From Mnemiopsis leidyi (lineage: Eukaryota > Ctenophora > Tentaculata > Lobata > Bolinopsidae), in contig JH154832.1 of assembly GCA_000226015.1 (NCBI GenBank), forward strand, positions 369,424-392,522: DNA of 23,099 bases, in the 5' to 3' direction. Each line of letters starts with the position of its first letter. Positions within the stretch are counted from its first letter, which is position 1. Positions 19,720 through 23,099 of the stretch are shown one piece after another. Both the position numbers and the translations under genes were made by a program. A model generated the notes under the pieces. That model was not told the DNA's origin, did not search any database, and saw only the letters and a program-made list of their open reading frames with translations.

Positions 19720-21096
19720 GGCGCGGACTTCACCGGCAATGTTACATCTATGGTGAACCAAAAGTCAAAGCTGGTTCGCAACTTTTAGTTGTTAAAGGAT
19801 TTTGTACTTTTGTAGATATATGATATATCGGCAAAACTTGAAGAAATAAGTTTAAGTTTGGAAAACTGATGAGATCTAAAATATCAACTCTGTCTTATTA
19901 AAATGGATAAATGGATTAATGAAAAAATAATTTCTTGCAGGACAGTTGCCTTGGGAATTCGCTTTCAAAAAATCATTTTCAAAAATTCAACAAAGATGAA
20001 GATCAGAATAAAACTGGTGTATATCTCACACTAGGCCTCGCTACATTACAAGTCTAAAAGTCACACCAATAAATTAAATCACTGGGCCTGTTCAGCGGAA
20101 GATCTAGTTACGAATGTCACGCATTTATCAAACGTTTAGTGTGAAGATTTTATATCACAAAATGTCAGGGAACTGTGATAGAACAGTAAGTTTAATGATG
20201 GAGATTCTATAAGGTTAAAAGACCACCTATCTTTGCGACTCAGGGGTACATGATACTGATAGTCATCATCATATTTGAGCAAACTGTTACGTTTTAGTCT
20301 TATATCAATGATCAACCGATTTAATCTATAAATTTTGTTCGAGTAAAAGCAGCATGATCAATAGCGAAGCTTACATGATTCAACAAAACGATTCGTCGAC
20401 GACGAATTTTCAAAAATAAACGCAAACCAACGTCCAACACTAACTCAAACACGGACTACAAGATCATCCACGGAGGAATGAGTGTTGTTTGTGTGGGGAG
20501 CTGTGTCCAACATATCAGGAGGACCTGTCCGAGGAGTGTCAGGGCCACGTGACCTGTCTAACTCACCACGTGACCTCCTGCACATCCTCGTTGCGTTTCC
20601 AGGGTTACAGGCTCGGGTTACACGGGTGAAGTGTACCGGAGAAGACCCTTCTCAGGTGAGGAGGTCGTGTGATATACAGCTATAATACTACCTCCACACC
20701 TGCTCATTTCCTTGTGAAGGAGAACTTCCTGGTTATTAGGCCCTTCCGGCCGCTAATAGATGCTTGGGGGATTTGTAACTCTTTTAATTGATCCTTTATT
20801 TGTATCTCTTTTCTACTTAAGTAAAGTAATTAATAGCTGGATTGAGGGATGCACCTTTTTAATAATAATTGATTTGTAGCGGACTGATTTTTATTTATGG
20901 TGCATGTTGCTAAATGTTTTGAAAATCCGAATATATAAGAGCACGAGGATTCTTACGTTTATTTGTACCTTCTTTTAATATCTTTAGCAATAAGATTTTG
21001 TAATCCATGTAAATCACTATTTAAATCTGAAAGAGCTGTTTTCATTCTAATAAGTTGAGTAACAAGTTAAAGTCATTGAAATTTTATAGCTAGATC
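19720..21096. other. Upstream spacer of the homeobox gene
   Basis: Mostly AT-rich. A GC-richer patch at about 20460-20700 has two CACGTGACC boxes (20546, 20567) and an open plus-strand frame 20482-20685 with a good donor-like TCTCAG|GTGAGG, but no ATG, no pyrimidine tract before it and a stop directly upstream. I read it as a regulatory patch rather than a gene. Confidence 0.4.
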
Positions 21097-21138
21097 ATTT
21101 CGGCTCGATTATTTCAGCTGAAATAATCGAGCCGAAAT
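21097..21138. repeat. Perfect 42-bp palindrome
   Basis: Two 21-base arms meet with no spacer: left arm ATTTCGGCTCGATTATTTCAG, one base over 20 so given here only by its ends as ATTTCGG...TTTCAG, centred between 21117 and 21118 (CAG|CTG). All 21 pairs match; the next pair (21096/21139) does not. It may form a hairpin or cruciform; no target-site duplication or terminal repeat is obvious. Confidence 0.9.
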
Positions 21139-21725
21139 AATTTGAACATTCTTATAGTTTATACACTTGAAAATTCTAATTCATTCTAATACTAGAAGTA
21201 TTAAGTATAAGCCTAAGGATGCGATGTAGTTGTACAAAATATCCTAAACTGATTTCAGAACAAAATCCTCAATTTCTATTACAAGTACAAGCTTCTAAAC
21301 TTCAAGCTTCTAAACTTATACTTTCACTTTCATGATAATGATATCAAAGTCCTATCAGTATCTGCGCTTGTAACTATTCGGTTATTAGTCGTGGTAAAGC
21401 TTGGCAAATAATTAAGATTAAATTGATGCTAAAAGCAAACAATAGTCATGTGAAATTATGTTAATTAATGATTATTAAACATCTTAAGTAGCAACATGTT
21501 ACGAATTGGTTCTGCTGTCTATTAGTAATCGAGTTACAGCGCTAGTTCTAATCAGCACTTGATGGGACAACAAAGCATGCTCTAATCTGACGTTCAATGA
21601 AAGTGAATCAAGTTGCAGAAGAGATCTGATCTAATGAAATTAAAGTAATTGGTCCCCCAGACCCAGTGCTGGCTTACTAGACGCTAAACAGCGCTTAACA
21701 ATAAGGATGTTTAAAATCATATCAT
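21139..21725. other. AT-rich spacer
   Basis: No gene or RNA recognised. A short direct repeat CAAGCTTCTAAACTT occurs twice near 21288-21317. Confidence 0.4.
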
Positions 21726-22520
21726 TTGTCCCATACACATACAGTAAACTTCCGTCCATCAATTAAACTTCTCGTACTCGTAGCAAAAAAAACAAAAAGA
21801 AGAAAAAAGCCGGACATACCAAAAGACGCGAGAGAGAATCAAAGTGAGGAAAAGACACGAGCAGATCAGGACGGGTGGTGCTGGCTCCTCCCTGACAGCC
21901 CGGGTCTATCGGGGGAGGAGAAGATCCGCGGCTCGGTCCGGCCGATCAGCACCATTGTCTTGCATTGTGCAGCAGCGCGTGTTATTTGCACTGAAGTCTT
22001 TTGTGATTTCCACTATTCTAGCCGGTACAGAAGGAATAAACCGCAGACAATAGGGCCCGGAGTCACGGTGTCGGGCCTAAAGAGAGAGCAGTCCAAGTCA
22101 CGTGACCAGCTCAGTCCTGCTTTCTGTCGTCATAGTTACCGTTGTTTGCTGGACCCGATCTGTAGATCTCAACCGAAATACCATGTGATTACACGATTGG
22201 TGTTACGTAGGACCTGGAACTTGAAGATTTTATGTGAGTGTCATACCAGACTTAGTAGAGTTCCATCTGTATTTAATTCAAGATCAGGGTTTAAAGTACA
22301 ATCGAGAGTTAACCCACCCACACCTCAAAGTTGGAACTGATTCTACGTCACATGGCAGTTTCCATTGTTCTCTACAGCACGTCCAACCCGCGGTCATTGG
22401 CACCGGTTCTTTTGTCAACCTGTCAGAAATACAATGTGAGTGGAAGGCAGAGAGGGAAACTTCGCCATCGTCCCACAGGACTGTGAGAGTGCTAGCATTG
22501 TGTCAAGTTGGAGAATAGCT
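21726..22520 (+). other. GC-richer region with long open frames, no gene resolved
   Basis: A 204-codon plus-strand frame is open from 21726 to 22340 but contains no ATG and changes character along its length: Lys-rich first (KKTKRRKKPDIPKD), then Cys/Arg/Ser-rich. Acceptor-like and donor-like sites occur (CATACAG before 21745, AAA|GTGAGG near 21845, TTCTAG before 22021, CTCTACAG before 22378 with AAT|GTGAGT near 22435), so parts may be exons of a plus-strand gene extending right. Phases could not be chained. One CACGTGAC box lies at 22099. I recognise no family. Confidence 0.25.
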
Positions 22521-22793
22521 CCTCCGACTTGATTTAGGTTTAGTTTCTTTTGGAAGAATGGTTATAGACTTTGGAACTGGCTAATGATCAGGGATTCAAA
22601 GAATTCTAGTATTTGTAAAAAAGTTGTTATGTCTATTTCAGATATTTTGTTTTATAACTTAAAATCTCGTGACGATCTTTGATTTATAATTATTCATTAA
22701 GCCATGTAACATTGTAACGCGTCACGCAAGTTCCTTAGAATATAGAAAATCATCACATTGCATTATTACATTGCGCTGTGCCATGACCAGAGA

Positions 22794-23099
22794 TAAGATG
22801 TAAGATGTAAGATGTAAGATGTAAGATGTAAGATGTAAGATGTAAGATGTAAGATGTAAGATGTAAGATGTAAGATGTAAGATGTAAGATGTAAGATGTA
22901 AGATGTAAGATGTAAGATGTAAGATGTAAGATGTAAGATGTAAGATGTAAGATGTAAGATGTAAGATGTAAGATGTAAGATGTAAAATGTAAGATGTAAG
23001 ATGTAAGATGTAAGATGTAAGATGTAAGATGTAAGATGTAAGATGTAAGATGTAAGATGTAAGATGTAAGATGTAAGATGTAAGATGTAAGATGTAAGA
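22794..23099. repeat. (TAAGATG)n tandem repeat
   Basis: About 43.7 units of the 7-mer TAAGATG, running off the right edge, with a single variant TAAAATG near 22982. It is not the animal telomere repeat TTAGGG. Confidence 0.98.

Noticed and set aside
20482-20685. Plus-strand frame ending at a good donor-like TCTCAG|GTGAGG
   Set aside because: No ATG, an in-frame stop immediately upstream and no pyrimidine tract for an acceptor; composition explained by the CACGTGACC-bearing GC patch.
22794-23099. Telomere or CRISPR array
   Set aside because: The heptamer is not the animal telomere repeat, and there are no spacers between units.

Overview
The window looks like nuclear DNA of an invertebrate animal. 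It has GT-AG spliced genes, exons richer in G+C than the AT-rich introns and spacers, long microsatellites, and animal families: a DIX domain, filamin-type calponin-homology (CH) domains and a Paired-class homeodomain. I cannot name the species. The sequence CACGTG, usually as (T)CACGTGA(C/T), occurs about 20 times, against roughly 5-6 expected at even base composition.

Layout. 1-1387: a (CA)n tract, then the 3' end of a plus-strand gene whose visible exons encode a coiled coil and most of a DIX domain, the layout of DIXDC1/Ccd1 in Wnt signalling. Its last recognisable exon is present as three tandem 76-bp copies and the end of the domain is missing. 1918-9988: a complete plus-strand gene of five coding exons for a 2294-residue protein with four CH domains (one CH1, three filamin-type CH2-like), very long disordered Ser-rich linkers, an unrecognised Cys-containing segment and no filamin repeats. 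11005-11630: a small minus-strand gene with a TATA box, encoding a secreted six-cysteine protein. 12196-12482: a possible plus-strand terminal exon. 13183-13461: a promoter-like island of CACGTG boxes and CCAAT boxes spaced exactly 31 bp. 13759-19611: a complete minus-strand Arx-like homeobox gene that I reassembled from eight exons with matching phases; intron 1 holds an E-box cluster and an unexplained GC-rich patch. 19700-22793: mostly AT-rich spacer with a 42-bp perfect palindrome and two GC-rich patches containing open frames that I could not turn into genes. 22794-23099: a (TAAGATG)n satellite.

The most striking pattern is that five separate splice junctions, in all three multi-exon genes, sit inside short tandem duplications that copy the junction itself: 26 bp x7, 76 bp x2.7, 76 bp x3.3, 44-45 bp x3 and 21 bp x2. 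In the homeobox gene this offers an in-frame alternative donor that would put seven residues inside the homeodomain. In the DIX gene it is linked to loss of the rest of the exon.
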